DNA of 64,000 bases from Polaribacter sp. Hel_I_88 (GCF_000687935.1 NZ_JHZZ01000001.1:3482001-3546000); one strand, 5' to 3'. Counted from the stretch's first letter, positions 50,200 through 59,470 are shown. Notes: generated by a model from the letters alone, not told the origin. Numbers and translations are program-made.

Positions 50200-50991
50200 A
50201 TGAAAGTAGCAATTATAGGCGCAGGAAGTTTAGGACAATCCATTGCAAAAGGTTTAGTAAAAAACAAAGTTGTAAGTTCTTTATATTTAACAAAAAGAAA
50301 TCCTAATACTATTGTTGGTTTCGAAAATTATAATGAGGTAATTTTAACATCAGATAATAAAGAAGCGATTAAAAACTCAGATATTTTAATATTTGCTGTG
50401 CAACCAAGACATTTAAAAATCATCTTAGAAGATTCCAAAGATTTATTGCAAAAAGAACAATTGATTATTTCTGTAATTACAGGTTTTTCAATTGATAAAA
50501 TTGAAGCAATTGTTGGATCTGACAAATATATAATTCGATCAATGCCAAATACAGCAGCTTCTGTTGGGCAATCTATGACATGTCTTTCTCCAAATGAAAA
50601 AGGAAAAGAAAAAGTAGCAATTGCAAAAACTATTTTTAACAGTTTAGGAACTTCTATGCAAATTCCTGAAGAGCAATTACAAGCTGCAACTGTTATTTGT
50701 GCAAGTGGAATCGCTTTTTGGATGCGTTTGATAAGAGCCACAACCCAAGGTGCAATTCAGTTAGGTTTTGAGGCACATGAAGCACACGAATTGGCAATGC
50801 AAACCTGTTTTGGAGCAGCAAGTTTGTTAAAAGAATCTGGCAATCATCCAGAAGCAGAAATTGATAGAGTTACAACTCCTGGGGGTTGCACCATAGAAGG
50901 TTTAAACGAGATGGAACATCGAGGTTTAAGTTCGTCTTTAATAAAAGGAATCAATGCTTCTTTCGAGAAAATAAATCAAATTAAAAATTAA
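50200..50991 (+). CDS. proC: Pyrroline-5-carboxylate reductase family protein
   Basis: A 263-residue NAD(P)H-dependent reductase: VAIIGAGSLGQSIAKGLVKN (Rossmann motif), FAVQPRHL, IIRSMPNTAASVGQSMT and TTPGGCTIEGLNEMEHRG near the end, the P5C reductase signature. It makes proline from pyrroline-5-carboxylate. Its place between argC and argD is common in Bacteroidota and links proline to arginine synthesis. argD begins four bases after its stop. Confidence 0.92.
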   Translation: MKVAIIGAGSLGQSIAKGLVKNKVVSSLYLTKRNPNTIVGFENYNEVILTSDNKEAIKNSDILIFAVQPRHLKIILEDSKDLLQKEQLIISVITGFSIDKIEAIVGSDKYIIRSMPNTAASVGQSMTCLSPNEKGKEKVAIAKTIFNSLGTSMQIPEEQLQAATVICASGIAFWMRLIRATTQGAIQLGFEAHEAHELAMQTCFGAASLLKESGNHPEAEIDRVTTPGGCTIEGLNEMEHRGLSSSLIKGINASFEKINQIKN

Positions 50992-50995
50992 TATT

Positions 50996-52126
50996 ATGCC
51001 ACTATTTAATGTTTATCCATTATACAATGTTACTCCAGTTTCAGCTAAAGGAGCTTATGTGTATGATGAAAACAACACAGAATATTTAGATTTATATGGA
51101 GGTCATGCAGTAATTTCTATTGGTCATGCACATCCTAAATATGTGGAGGCAATTACCAATCAAGTTTCAACTTTAGGTTTTTATTCTAATGCTGTTCAGA
51201 ATCCTTTGCAGGTTGCATTAGCCAATAAATTAGAAACGCTTTCTGGTTGTAAAGATTATGAATTATTTTTATGTAATTCTGGTGCAGAAGCAAACGAAAA
51301 TGCTTTAAAATTAGCGTCGTTTCAAACTGATAAATCAAGAGTTATTGCGTTTAAAAATGGTTTCCATGGACGAACTTCTGCTGCTGTTGCTGCAACTGAT
51401 AATAAAACCATCATTGCACCAATAAATGCACAACAAAAAGTAACCATTCTAGATTTAAATGATTTAGAAGCTGTAAAAACCGAACTTGAAAAAGGAGATG
51501 TCTGTGCTGTTATTGTTGAATTTATTCAGGGTGTTGGAGGTTTAGACCAAGCAACTGCTAACTTTTTTGAACAAGTTGATCTTCTCTGTAAAGAAAACAA
51601 CACGCTTTTTATTGCAGATGAAGTTCAGTCTGGTTATGGACGTTCAGGAAAATTTTTCGCTTTTCAGCATTATAATGTAACTCCAGATATTATTTCGATT
51701 GCAAAAGGAATGGGAAATGGTTTTCCTATTGGTGGAATTTTAATTCACCCAAACATAAAAGCAAAATACGGAATGTTAGGGACTACCTTTGGTGGAAATC
51801 ATTTGGCTTGTGCTGCTGGTTTGGCTGTTTTAAATGTTATTGAAGAAGAATTTTTGATGGATAACGTACAAGTTATTTCTGAATATTTTATCAAAATTGC
51901 AGAAACTATTCCGCAAATAAAACAGATAAAAGGAAAAGGCTTAATGATTGGATTAGAATTTGACTTTGAAGTAAGCGAACTACGAAAAAAACTAATTTAC
52001 GACCATCATATTTTTACTGGTGGAGCATCCAATAAAAAAGTATTACGAATATTACCTCCTTTAAATATTAATAAAGGACATATCAATCAGTTTTTTGAAG
52101 CTTTGGTGGAAGCTTTAGATTCATAA
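50996..52126 (+). CDS. argD: Acylornithine aminotransferase
   Basis: A 376-residue PLP-dependent class III aminotransferase. LCNSGAEANENALKLA is the cofactor phosphate region, FIADEVQSGYGRSGKFFAF carries the PLP-binding Asp, and ISIAKGMGNGFPIG contains the Schiff-base lysine. It transaminates the acylglutamate semialdehyde to acylornithine. Confidence 0.94.
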   Translation: MPLFNVYPLYNVTPVSAKGAYVYDENNTEYLDLYGGHAVISIGHAHPKYVEAITNQVSTLGFYSNAVQNPLQVALANKLETLSGCKDYELFLCNSGAEANENALKLASFQTDKSRVIAFKNGFHGRTSAAVAATDNKTIIAPINAQQKVTILDLNDLEAVKTELEKGDVCAVIVEFIQGVGGLDQATANFFEQVDLLCKENNTLFIADEVQSGYGRSGKFFAFQHYNVTPDIISIAKGMGNGFPIGGILIHPNIKAKYGMLGTTFGGNHLACAAGLAVLNVIEEEFLMDNVQVISEYFIKIAETIPQIKQIKGKGLMIGLEFDFEVSELRKKLIYDHHIFTGGASNKKVLRILPPLNINKGHINQFFEALVEALDS

Positions 52127-52168
52127 ATATAGCTATCAAAACAACTCCAAACTCTGGAAAATTAAAAT

Positions 52169-53107
52169 ATGAAAAATTACACCTCCATAAACGATATAGA
52201 TAACATCAACACCTGGATTAAAGAAGCTAGAGAAATCAAAGCAAATCCATTGGCTAATATTGACTTAGGAAAAAATAAAACGTTAGGATTATTATTTTTT
52301 AATTCTAGTTTGCGAACGCGTTTAAGTACGCAAAAAGCAGCTTTAAATTTAGGCATGAATCCTATTGTAATGAATGTTTCTGGTGATGCTTGGGGAATTG
52401 AATTTGGAGATGGAACTATCATGAATGGCAATACAGCAGAACATATAAAAGAGGCTGCAGCTGTAGTTTCTCAATATTGTGAAGTGATTGCAGTAAGAGC
52501 TTTCCCAAGTTTAACAAACAAAGATTTGGATGAATCAGAACATGTTTTAAAATCGTTTGTAAAATTTGCTTCTGTACCAATTATAAGTATGGAAAGTGCC
52601 ACTGGCCATCCTTTGCAAGGTTTTACAGATGCAATTACCATTGCAGAAAATTCGACGAAAAAAAGACCAAAAGTAGTGTTGAGTTGGGCTCCACATATTA
52701 AAGCTTTACCACATGCAGTTGCCAATAGCTTTACACAAGCCATGCAAAAAATGGATGTTGATTTTTTAATTACAAACCCTGAAGGTTATAACTTAAATAA
52801 AGAGATAACAAAAGATACACCAATTATTCACAATCAAGAAGAGGCTCTTAAAGATGCCGATTTTGTGTATACAAAAAACTGGAGTTCTTACGAATCTTAT
52901 GGAGAAATTTTAGAGGTTGATAACAATTGGATGATTACAAAAGAGAAATTAGGAAATGCTAAATTCATGCATTGTTTGCCTGTTAGAAGAAATGTAATTG
53001 TAGAAGATGCTGTGTTAGATTCTGAATCTTCTTTGGTGATTGAACAATCAAACAACAGAACTTTTGCAGCGCAATTGGTTTTGAAAAAGATATTAGAAAA
53101 TCTGTAA
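52169..53107 (+). CDS. argF': N-acylornithine carbamoyltransferase (argF' type)
   Basis: A 312-residue transcarbamylase of the acetyl/succinylornithine type. FNSSLRTRLSTQKAALNLGM is the carbamoyl phosphate loop with the preceding long insertion and FMHCLPVRRNVIVED the C-terminal signature; it lacks the ornithine-type ending. At the position that separates acetyl- (Glu) from succinyl-ornithine enzymes (Pro), in NGNTAEHIKEA, this protein has Ala90. In known mutants Glu is needed for acetylornithine, so succinylornithine use is slightly favoured, but this is an alignment from memory. It makes acylcitrulline, so the acyl group is removed later by ArgE. Confidence 0.92.
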   Translation: MKNYTSINDIDNINTWIKEAREIKANPLANIDLGKNKTLGLLFFNSSLRTRLSTQKAALNLGMNPIVMNVSGDAWGIEFGDGTIMNGNTAEHIKEAAAVVSQYCEVIAVRAFPSLTNKDLDESEHVLKSFVKFASVPIISMESATGHPLQGFTDAITIAENSTKKRPKVVLSWAPHIKALPHAVANSFTQAMQKMDVDFLITNPEGYNLNKEITKDTPIIHNQEEALKDADFVYTKNWSSYESYGEILEVDNNWMITKEKLGNAKFMHCLPVRRNVIVEDAVLDSESSLVIEQSNNRTFAAQLVLKKILENL

Positions 53108-53117
53108 GATTTTTTAA

Positions 53118-53186
53118 TGCTGAACATGATTCAGCATCTCATTAAATAAGAAACAACTCAAAAAAGATACTGAAACAAGTTCAGCA
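53118..53186. repeat. Inverted pair TGCTGAAC(A/T)...TTCAGCA
   Basis: TGCTGAACATGATTCAGCATC (53118-53138) and the inverse copy ATACTGAAACAAGTTCAGCA (53167-53186) match at 18 of 21 positions. Each half is itself a small hairpin (GCTGAA...TTCAGC). It fills the gap between the carbamoyltransferase and argB genes. Confidence 0.65.
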
Positions 53187-53189
53187 CTT

Positions 53190-53966
53190 ATGGAAAAATT
53201 ATCAATCATAAAAATTGGTGGAAATATTATTGAAGATGAAACTTCATTAAACTTATTTCTGAACCTATTTTCTAAAGTAGAGGGAAAGAAAATTTTAGTT
53301 CATGGAGGAGGAAAACGTGCAACGCAAGTTTCAGCCAAATTAGGTATTGAGTCTAAATTAATAAATGGTAGACGAATTACTGACAAAGAAACCTTAGAAG
53401 TAATTACGATGGTTTATGGAGGTTTGGTCAACAAAAATATCGTGGCTAAATTACAAGCTCTAAATGTTGATGCCATTGGTTTAACTGGTGCAGATATAAA
53501 TGCAATTCAATCAGAAAAAAGACCTGTAACAACTATTGATTTTGGTTTTGTAGGTGATGTAAAAAAAGTGAATTCTAATGCAATTGATAAACTAATAAAA
53601 GCCGATTTTACCCCTATTTTCTGTGCAATTACTCATGATAAAAACGGACAATTATTAAATACAAATGCAGATACCATTGCAAGTACAATTGCAGTTGGAA
53701 TGAGTACAATTTATGAAACCTCTATTTATTATTGTTTTGAGTTAAATGGGGTTTTAAATAATTTTAATGATAAAGATTCTGTTGTAAAACACATCAATTC
53801 AGAGACGTATAAATCATTATTAAAAGACAAAATTATTACAGATGGAATGATTCCTAAAATAGACAATTGTTTTGATGCTTTACATAATGGCGTTAAAAAA
53901 GTTTATATAGGAAACACAGCTATGTTAACAAAAGAAAACGAAAATTTCACCACAATTACCTTATAA
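53190..53966 (+). CDS. argB: N-acylglutamate kinase
   Basis: A 258-residue amino-acid kinase, as in Bacteroidota (shorter than the roughly 300-residue enzymes). IIKIGGNIIE and LVHGGGKRATQVSAKLGIE are the ATP and substrate motifs; INGRRITDKETLEVI, NTNADTIASTIAVGM and GMIPKIDNCFDAL follow. It phosphorylates the acylglutamate. Only one base separates it from argE. Confidence 0.93.
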   Translation: MEKLSIIKIGGNIIEDETSLNLFLNLFSKVEGKKILVHGGGKRATQVSAKLGIESKLINGRRITDKETLEVITMVYGGLVNKNIVAKLQALNVDAIGLTGADINAIQSEKRPVTTIDFGFVGDVKKVNSNAIDKLIKADFTPIFCAITHDKNGQLLNTNADTIASTIAVGMSTIYETSIYYCFELNGVLNNFNDKDSVVKHINSETYKSLLKDKIITDGMIPKIDNCFDALHNGVKKVYIGNTAMLTKENENFTTITL

Positions 53967-53967
53967 A

Positions 53968-55035
53968 ATGAGTCTTGAAAAATTAACAGCAAACGCAATT
54001 TCACTTTTAAAGAATTTGATTGAAACCCAATCTTTTTCATCCGAAGAAGAAAATACAGCCTTATTAATCGAAGGTTGGTTCACAGAAAATGAAATTCCGT
54101 TTCAAAGAACAAAAAATAATGTTTGGGCAACCAACAAATATTTTGATGAAAGCAAACCAACATTATTACTAAATTCTCATCATGATACAGTAAAACCAAA
54201 TTCTGCGTACACAAACGATCCTTTTAAAGCCATTGTAAAAGATGGTAAATTATTTGGGTTGGGTTCTAATGATGCTGGTGGTTGTTTGGTTTCTTTAATG
54301 GCTACTTTTACACATTTTTATGCTCAGGAAAATTTAAAATATAATTTGGTTATTGTAGCTTCTGCAGAAGAGGAAAGCAGTGGACCAAATGGCTTAAACT
54401 CAATGTTGACAATTATTCCACATATTGATGTTGCCATTGTTGGCGAACCAACCTTAATGAATTTAGCAGTGGCAGAAAAAGGTTTGGTGGTCTTTGATGC
54501 AAAAATTGAAGGAACCCCAAGTCATGCAGCACATCCAAATGATAATAATTCAATTTATAATACAATTGAAGTTTTACAATGGTTTAAAGATTTTAAATTT
54601 GAGAAGTCTTCTAAAGCTTTAGGTGATGTAAAAATGACAGTTACGCAAATAAATGCTGGCAAACAGCACAATGTAGTTCCTGCGCATGTAGATTTGGTTG
54701 TTGATGTTCGTGTAAATGATGCGTATTCAAATCAAGAAATTGCAAACATCTTAAAAGAGAAATCTCCTTGTACAGAAATAAAACCTAGAAGCTTACGATT
54801 AAATTCATCTTCTATTTCTAAAAATCATGATTTAGTAAAAGCAGGAATTGCAATGGGAAGAGAAACCTATGGTTCTCCTACCCTTTCTGATCAATCTGTG
54901 TTGAGTTGCCAATCTTTAAAATTGGGTCCTGGAGATAGTACTCGTTCTCATTCTGCAAATGAATTTATATATTTGAATGAAATTGAAGAAGGAATCAAAA
55001 TATACGTTGAATTGTTGAATCGTGTAATTGTTTAA
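53968..55035 (+). CDS. argE: M20 deacylase ArgE
   Basis: A 355-residue zinc-dependent deacylase. NSHHDTVKPN and GSNDAGGCLVSLM hold metal ligands, ASAEEESSGPNGL the catalytic Glu pair, and VGEPTLMNLAVAEKGLVVF starts the lid domain; SDQSVLSCQSLKLGPGDSTR closes the active site. It removes the acyl group, probably from acylcitrulline, given the argF' gene. This makes a linear rather than cyclic (ArgJ) pathway. Confidence 0.92.
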   Translation: MSLEKLTANAISLLKNLIETQSFSSEEENTALLIEGWFTENEIPFQRTKNNVWATNKYFDESKPTLLLNSHHDTVKPNSAYTNDPFKAIVKDGKLFGLGSNDAGGCLVSLMATFTHFYAQENLKYNLVIVASAEEESSGPNGLNSMLTIIPHIDVAIVGEPTLMNLAVAEKGLVVFDAKIEGTPSHAAHPNDNNSIYNTIEVLQWFKDFKFEKSSKALGDVKMTVTQINAGKQHNVVPAHVDLVVDVRVNDAYSNQEIANILKEKSPCTEIKPRSLRLNSSSISKNHDLVKAGIAMGRETYGSPTLSDQSVLSCQSLKLGPGDSTRSHSANEFIYLNEIEEGIKIYVELLNRVIV

Positions 55036-55052
55036 ACGTTCTCTCATTCCTG

Positions 55053-55071
55053 CAAGGTTTCTAAAACCTTG
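55053..55071. repeat. Hairpin CAAGGTTT...AAACCTTG
   Basis: CAAGGTTT-CTA-AAACCTTG, a palindrome of the same size class as the CAAGGGGTTT family but with a different core. It lies in the argE-argH gap. Confidence 0.6.
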
Positions 55072-55101
55072 TAAGTATTTAAAAATAAATAATGTAATAA
55101 T

Positions 55102-55130
55102 ACCTTCAAAGTCTTGAAGAACTTGAAGGA
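55102..55130. repeat. Hairpin ACCTTCAAAGT...ACTTGAAGGA
   Basis: CCTTCAAAGT and ACTTGAAGG pair with a bulge around CTTGAAGA. It resembles the hairpin 56431-56459 (ACCTTTCA...TGAAAGGT). It lies directly before argH. Confidence 0.5.
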
Positions 55131-55143
55131 TAAACAAAACAGT

Positions 55144-56418
55144 ATGAAACTTTGGGATAAAGGGTTTTCAATAGATAAACAAATAGAAAACTTTACAGTA
55201 GGTAATGATAGAGAAATTGATATTCATATTGCAAAATATGATGTCCAAGCTTCTTTAGCACACGCAATTATGTTGGAATCTATTGGTATTATTACTGCTG
55301 ATGAATTAAAAGACTTGAAAAAAGGTTTAAATGAGTTAGCTGCTGATATTGAAAACGGAACTTTTGTAATTGAACCTTCTTTTGAAGATGTACATTCTAA
55401 AATTGAATGGGAATTAACAAATAAATTAGGGGAAGTTGGTAAGAAAATTCACACAGCTCGTTCTAGAAACGACCAAGTTTTAGTGGCTTTACAATTGTAT
55501 TATAAAGAGAATTTAGCGATTATCAATGATAAAACTAAAACACTTTTTGATACATTATTAAATTTAGCTGAAACGCATAAAAAAAGTCTTTTACCTGGTT
55601 ATACACATTTACAAGTTGCAATGCCAAGTTCTTTTGGATTGTGGTTTTCTGCATATGCAGAATTACTAATAGATGATGTGTATATGCTAAATGCAGTTGC
55701 CAAAGTTGTAGATCAAAATCCTTTAGGTTCTGCTGCTGGTTATGGTTCTTCGTTTCCTATTGATAGAGAGTTAACCACGAAAGAATTAGAGTTTGCAACC
55801 TTAAAATACAATGTAGTTGCAGCACAATTAAGTCGTGGAAAAAGCGAACGTTCAATCGCTTCTGCTTTAGGTGGATTGTGTAATACTATGGCTCGTTTTG
55901 CAATGGATGTTTGTTTGTATATGAGTCAGAATTTTGGTTTTATTTCTTTTCCTGATGAACTAACAACAGGAAGTAGCATTATGCCACACAAGAAAAATCC
56001 TGATGTTTTTGAATTGATTCGTGGAAAATGTAATAAAATTCAGGCTTTACATACAGAAATGGTCATGATTACCAATAATCTACCAACAGGTTATCACAGA
56101 GATTTTCAATTATTGAAAGAAAATATAATTGCAGCTTTTGAAGATGTAAAAGATATTTTAGACATCTTTAATTACTCCATTCAACAAGTAATTGTGAAAG
56201 ATATCGATTTGAATGATGAAAAATATCAATATTTATTTACAGTAGATTCTATTAATAATTTGGTAGTTGAAGGCATGAGTTTTAGAGAAGCCTATCAAAA
56301 AATTGGTGGAGAAGTTCAAAAAGGAACTTATAAACCAGATTTAGGAAAACAACATACGCATGAAGGTAGTATTCACAATTTGAGTTTGGATAAGATTCGT
56401 GAGAAGTATCCTAAATAA
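55144..56418 (+). CDS. argH: Argininosuccinate lyase
   Basis: A 424-residue enzyme starting at ATG 55144; an upstream in-frame TTG at 55114 would read through the repeat and is rejected. KIHTARSRNDQVLVALQLYY, LPGYTHLQVAMP and GSSIMPHKKNPDVFELIRGK, the fumarate-lyase signature with the catalytic Ser, are present. It splits argininosuccinate to arginine and fumarate and is the last gene of the cluster. Confidence 0.95.
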   Translation: MKLWDKGFSIDKQIENFTVGNDREIDIHIAKYDVQASLAHAIMLESIGIITADELKDLKKGLNELAADIENGTFVIEPSFEDVHSKIEWELTNKLGEVGKKIHTARSRNDQVLVALQLYYKENLAIINDKTKTLFDTLLNLAETHKKSLLPGYTHLQVAMPSSFGLWFSAYAELLIDDVYMLNAVAKVVDQNPLGSAAGYGSSFPIDRELTTKELEFATLKYNVVAAQLSRGKSERSIASALGGLCNTMARFAMDVCLYMSQNFGFISFPDELTTGSSIMPHKKNPDVFELIRGKCNKIQALHTEMVMITNNLPTGYHRDFQLLKENIIAAFEDVKDILDIFNYSIQQVIVKDIDLNDEKYQYLFTVDSINNLVVEGMSFREAYQKIGGEVQKGTYKPDLGKQHTHEGSIHNLSLDKIREKYPK

Positions 56419-56430
56419 GATTACAAAAAT

Positions 56431-56459
56431 ACCTTTCAGGTTTTGAAACTTTGAAAGGT
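56431..56459. repeat. Hairpin ACCTTTCA...TGAAAGGT after argH
   Basis: An 8-bp inverted repeat with inner GTTTTGAAAC, 12 bases past the argH stop codon. No T run follows, so it is placed with the intergenic repeats and not called a terminator, though it may slow read-through. Confidence 0.5.
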
Positions 56460-56521
56460 CTTAGTTTAAATAGTTAAAAAAGTATTTATTTTCGGAAACT
56501 CATATAGTTAGCAAATAAATT

Positions 56522-56602
56522 GCGTTAGGGATTGTAGCATTTGTTTGAGCTCTTTTTTGTTTTTTTACAAAAAAAGCGAGTGCGAAAAGCCCGTTAAAAC
56601 GC
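56522..56602 (+). ncRNA. Structured intergenic element (GCGTTAGGGATTG type, Flavo-1-like candidate)
   Basis: GCGTT (56522-56526) pairs with AACGC (56598-56602), GGG (56528-56530) with CCC (56590-56592), and in the middle CTTTTTTGT pairs with ACAAAAAAG around a T loop. The start GCGTTAGGGATTG and the end AAAAGCCCG correspond, as I recall, to a very common flavobacterial intergenic element; it may be the Flavo-1 RNA motif, but a covariance-model search is needed. It lies between argH and the convergent gene at 56613. Confidence 0.5.
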
Positions 56603-56612
56603 CCAAAAAAAA

Positions 56613-57209
56613 TTATAAGTAAAAATTTACGCCAACTGAAGTACTAAAAACATTTTTAAATGTTACTGATTTATTTATAATTGCATACCATAAATAAGAT
56701 TCTACAGTACCAACTTCTATATAAAAATCGGCTCCTTTAAAAATACTTTTATTTTTAAAATTTTGATGAACCATAGCTCCTGCATACATAGTTGCATGAA
56801 ACGCTGTTGGAAAATAATAACCATCAGGAAATTTATCTGGAAGTGTTGTAAAGGTTGTAGATCCAACATCATAGGTTACAGCAAAACCAGCAATCGGTAT
56901 TAAAGTTAACTCTTTTCCTATTTTTTTTCTATACAAAGGAAATGTGTTTTTGATAGTTATTAAATGAATATTTTCTGCTCTTGAAATAGATTTTGGCACA
57001 AAGCCGTATAATAATTCTGTGTACAAAACATCATTAAATAATTGATAACCAGCCCCAACTGACAGAAAGCCAATATTGCCTGCAAACTGCATTTTTACGT
57101 AATCTGGAGTATACCAAGATTTATCTTGAATGGTATCCTTTATTTGCGCAAACGATTTTACAAAAACCAATAAAATTAAGGGTACTATTAAAATATTTTT
57201 AAAATTCAT
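56613..57209 (-). CDS. Outer-membrane protein-like secreted protein
   Basis: A 198-residue protein with a signal peptide (MNFKNILIVPLILLVFVKSFAQ). Beta-barrel-like features are FAGNIGFLSVGAGYQL, TLIPIAGFAVTYDVG and the C-terminal strand VFSTSVGVNFYL. No family was recognised. It lies 5 bases after the metallophosphoesterase gene and is probably co-transcribed with it. Confidence 0.7.
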   Translation of the reverse strand: MNFKNILIVPLILLVFVKSFAQIKDTIQDKSWYTPDYVKMQFAGNIGFLSVGAGYQLFNDVLYTELLYGFVPKSISRAENIHLITIKNTFPLYRKKIGKELTLIPIAGFAVTYDVGSTTFTTLPDKFPDGYYFPTAFHATMYAGAMVHQNFKNKSIFKGADFYIEVGTVESYLWYAIINKSVTFKNVFSTSVGVNFYL

Positions 57210-57214
57210 CTCTA

Positions 57215-58003
57215 TTATAACTCTATAAGTTCTACATTAAAAGTATCGTTTTGAACGCTTATAATACCATAAGCAGTGTCTTTAACTGTTGGTATTATTA
57301 AATAACTTACTACTCCAGGTTCGTAAGAATAACTGTGTGTATGTCCATGAACAGAAAGTGCAACATTATTATTGAGCATAATATCTTTATACTTTTCTTG
57401 CATTTCTGGAGTAATATCATCGCTAATTGTTGGAATGTGTGCAAATGAAAACACTTGGCTAAAATTAGCATTATCACTTAATTCTGATGACAACCAATCG
57501 AAATCTACTTCGTTGTCACTTTCTAAATAAATATTATCGAACATAACAAATTTATTATTGTTAAATTCAAACGAGTAGTTATATGCTCCAAACATTTGTT
57601 TGTATATAAAAGCGCCATTTGAATTATAATCGTGATTCCCAATTACAGTTAGATATGGTTTTTTAAGAGATGTCATAATATCATAAAAAATTTCATATTC
57701 TTTTAACAATGCCTGGTCTGCGATATCGCCTCCAAAGATTACAAATTTTACATCGTCTCTTTTATTAATATCATTTATTATTGCTTCAAGATCATCGTAA
57801 TAATAATGTACATCTGTTATAAATGCAAACTTAAAATCTTGGGTATCTGTAGTTACATTTTTTAGTAATTCTAAATTTTTTGCAGTTGTATTTTTATGTT
57901 TTTGAATTACGTTTGCCTCATAAACGCTAAATTCAAAAAAATGATCGCAATTATTAAACGTAAAAGCAATTACAATTAAAAGTATGATTTTTGAGAACTT
58001 CAT
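57215..58003 (-). CDS. Calcineurin-like metallophosphoesterase (lipoprotein)
   Basis: A 262-residue lipoprotein (MKFSKIILLIVIAFTFNNC). The two-metal site is complete: FITDVHYYYDD (Asp, His), FGGDIAD (Asp), VIGNHDY (Asn, His), SFAHIPT (His) and SVHGHTHSY (His-x-His). It should hydrolyse a phosphoester outside the cytoplasm; the substrate is unknown. A -7 box lies about 110 bases upstream. Confidence 0.9.
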   Translation of the reverse strand: MKFSKIILLIVIAFTFNNCDHFFEFSVYEANVIQKHKNTTAKNLELLKNVTTDTQDFKFAFITDVHYYYDDLEAIINDINKRDDVKFVIFGGDIADQALLKEYEIFYDIMTSLKKPYLTVIGNHDYNSNGAFIYKQMFGAYNYSFEFNNNKFVMFDNIYLESDNEVDFDWLSSELSDNANFSQVFSFAHIPTISDDITPEMQEKYKDIMLNNNVALSVHGHTHSYSYEPGVVSYLIIPTVKDTAYGIISVQNDTFNVELIEL

Positions 58004-58114
58004 ATATTGTTAATAAATTTAACTAAGTAATATTAATGTTTTTGATTGAATTGAAAATAAAAGTTAGTTGATACAAATTAATAAAAATTTCACCTACTAT
58101 TGCTTAAAAAGTTG

Positions 58115-58122
58115 CAAAGATA
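58115..58122 (-). promoter_or_regulatory. TAnnTTTG -7 box for the metallophosphoesterase gene
   Basis: TATCTTTG on the minus strand matches the -7 consensus and would give a leader of about 105 bases. The -33 box is not clear. Confidence 0.4.
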
Positions 58123-58279
58123 GCTATACTGTTATACCTGTAAACTATAATACTTGTTAAAGTATCTTGTTTGCAACATCAATAATTTATATGATTTTAT
58201 AAAGTTTTGAAATTACACTTTATTAAACTTACACTTTAAAATAATAGCGTTTTAAAGTATATAGAAAATAAAAATATTT

Positions 58280-59419
58280 TTAAAATATTCTTTTAAATAA
58301 TGCTTTAGAAAATAATCTTTTCTGCATTTTTACAAAAATCTTTAAATCTTCAAAGATTGATGTTTCTTCATCTAAAAATTTAAATATTTTTTGTGGAGAT
58401 ACATTTTTAAACATTTTTGCAAAAACAGCTGCTCCTAAATGATTGTTTTCTGCTAAAATATCTAATAGCAATAAATCATAAAACCAAAAATTAGTCTTTT
58501 TATGAAACGTATTTAATGATTTTTCTTGTTTTAAATGATTAATTAATTGAACTGTTTTTTTATCAATATTTTTAAAAGTGTATCCTGTACTTGCTTTGCT
58601 CCAACCACCTGCAGTGCCAATATGTAGAATGTTTTTTGAATTACTTTTCCAAAACTCATAACAAGTCATAGGTATTGAACCTTGCTCCTTTTCTACAATT
58701 TCGTATTCTGTGATTCCTTTTTCTAACAAATATTTTTCAATTTCTGTTTTGTATTCATCATAAGGTAATAAATCAGCAGAAAAAAGCGTGTATTCAAAAA
58801 GCGCTTCATTTTTTTTGTACGGAAGAATATACATGAAACGCGTGTTACCTCTTTGTTCTACTGTAAAATCCATAAAAGTAACAGTGGAATTATCAAAATA
58901 ATTTTCTTTTGTTTTGATAAAAAAACCGACAAAATGCTGCTGTAAAACTGGGTATTTTGTTTGTTTTTTATAATCATCAGAAAACAAAATACTATTGATG
59001 ATATTTTTTGAAAAATAAATATTCTGAGAAGTAACAACTTTGGCAAGTTCTTTTTCTTGAAATATTTTTGTGACAGGTTCTTGTATAAAAGTAATATTTG
59101 ATTTATTCGCTAAAGATTTCCATATTTTTTGATAGAAATCTTCACTTCTAATCATTTTATATTTATAAGGAGTAATGTTTTCTTTTGATGAATAAAAGTT
59201 TGATGAAAATTGTATGTTACTCCAAGAATAGTTTAAGATATCATCCCACTCTCCACTAGCCTGTTCCCAAAAACACCAAGTTCTATCGTTGTCAGTTTTT
59301 TTTTCTTTGTCTAAAATTAAGATTGATTTATTAGCAAAATAAGGGTCTTTTGCCATTCTAAATGCTGTCATTAAACCAGAAGCTCCTGCACCAACAATTA
59401 TATAATCGTATTTTATCAT
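58280..59419 (-). CDS. crtY: Lycopene beta-cyclase
   Basis: A 379-residue CrtY-type flavoprotein: YIIVGAGASGLMTAFRMAK (FAD-binding), the family motif DRTWCFWEQ, MIRSEDFYQKIW and the second nucleotide region LHIGTAGGWSKASTGYTF. It closes the ends of lycopene to give beta-carotene. It is the last gene of the crt operon, 51 bases after crtZ. The C-terminal part is helical. Confidence 0.92.
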   Translation of the reverse strand: MIKYDYIIVGAGASGLMTAFRMAKDPYFANKSILILDKEKKTDNDRTWCFWEQASGEWDDILNYSWSNIQFSSNFYSSKENITPYKYKMIRSEDFYQKIWKSLANKSNITFIQEPVTKIFQEKELAKVVTSQNIYFSKNIINSILFSDDYKKQTKYPVLQQHFVGFFIKTKENYFDNSTVTFMDFTVEQRGNTRFMYILPYKKNEALFEYTLFSADLLPYDEYKTEIEKYLLEKGITEYEIVEKEQGSIPMTCYEFWKSNSKNILHIGTAGGWSKASTGYTFKNIDKKTVQLINHLKQEKSLNTFHKKTNFWFYDLLLLDILAENNHLGAAVFAKMFKNVSPQKIFKFLDEETSIFEDLKIFVKMQKRLFSKALFKRIF

Positions 59420-59470
59420 TGTTGCTTAAACTTTACATTAGAACTTAATTTTTGAGATAATTAAGTAAGA

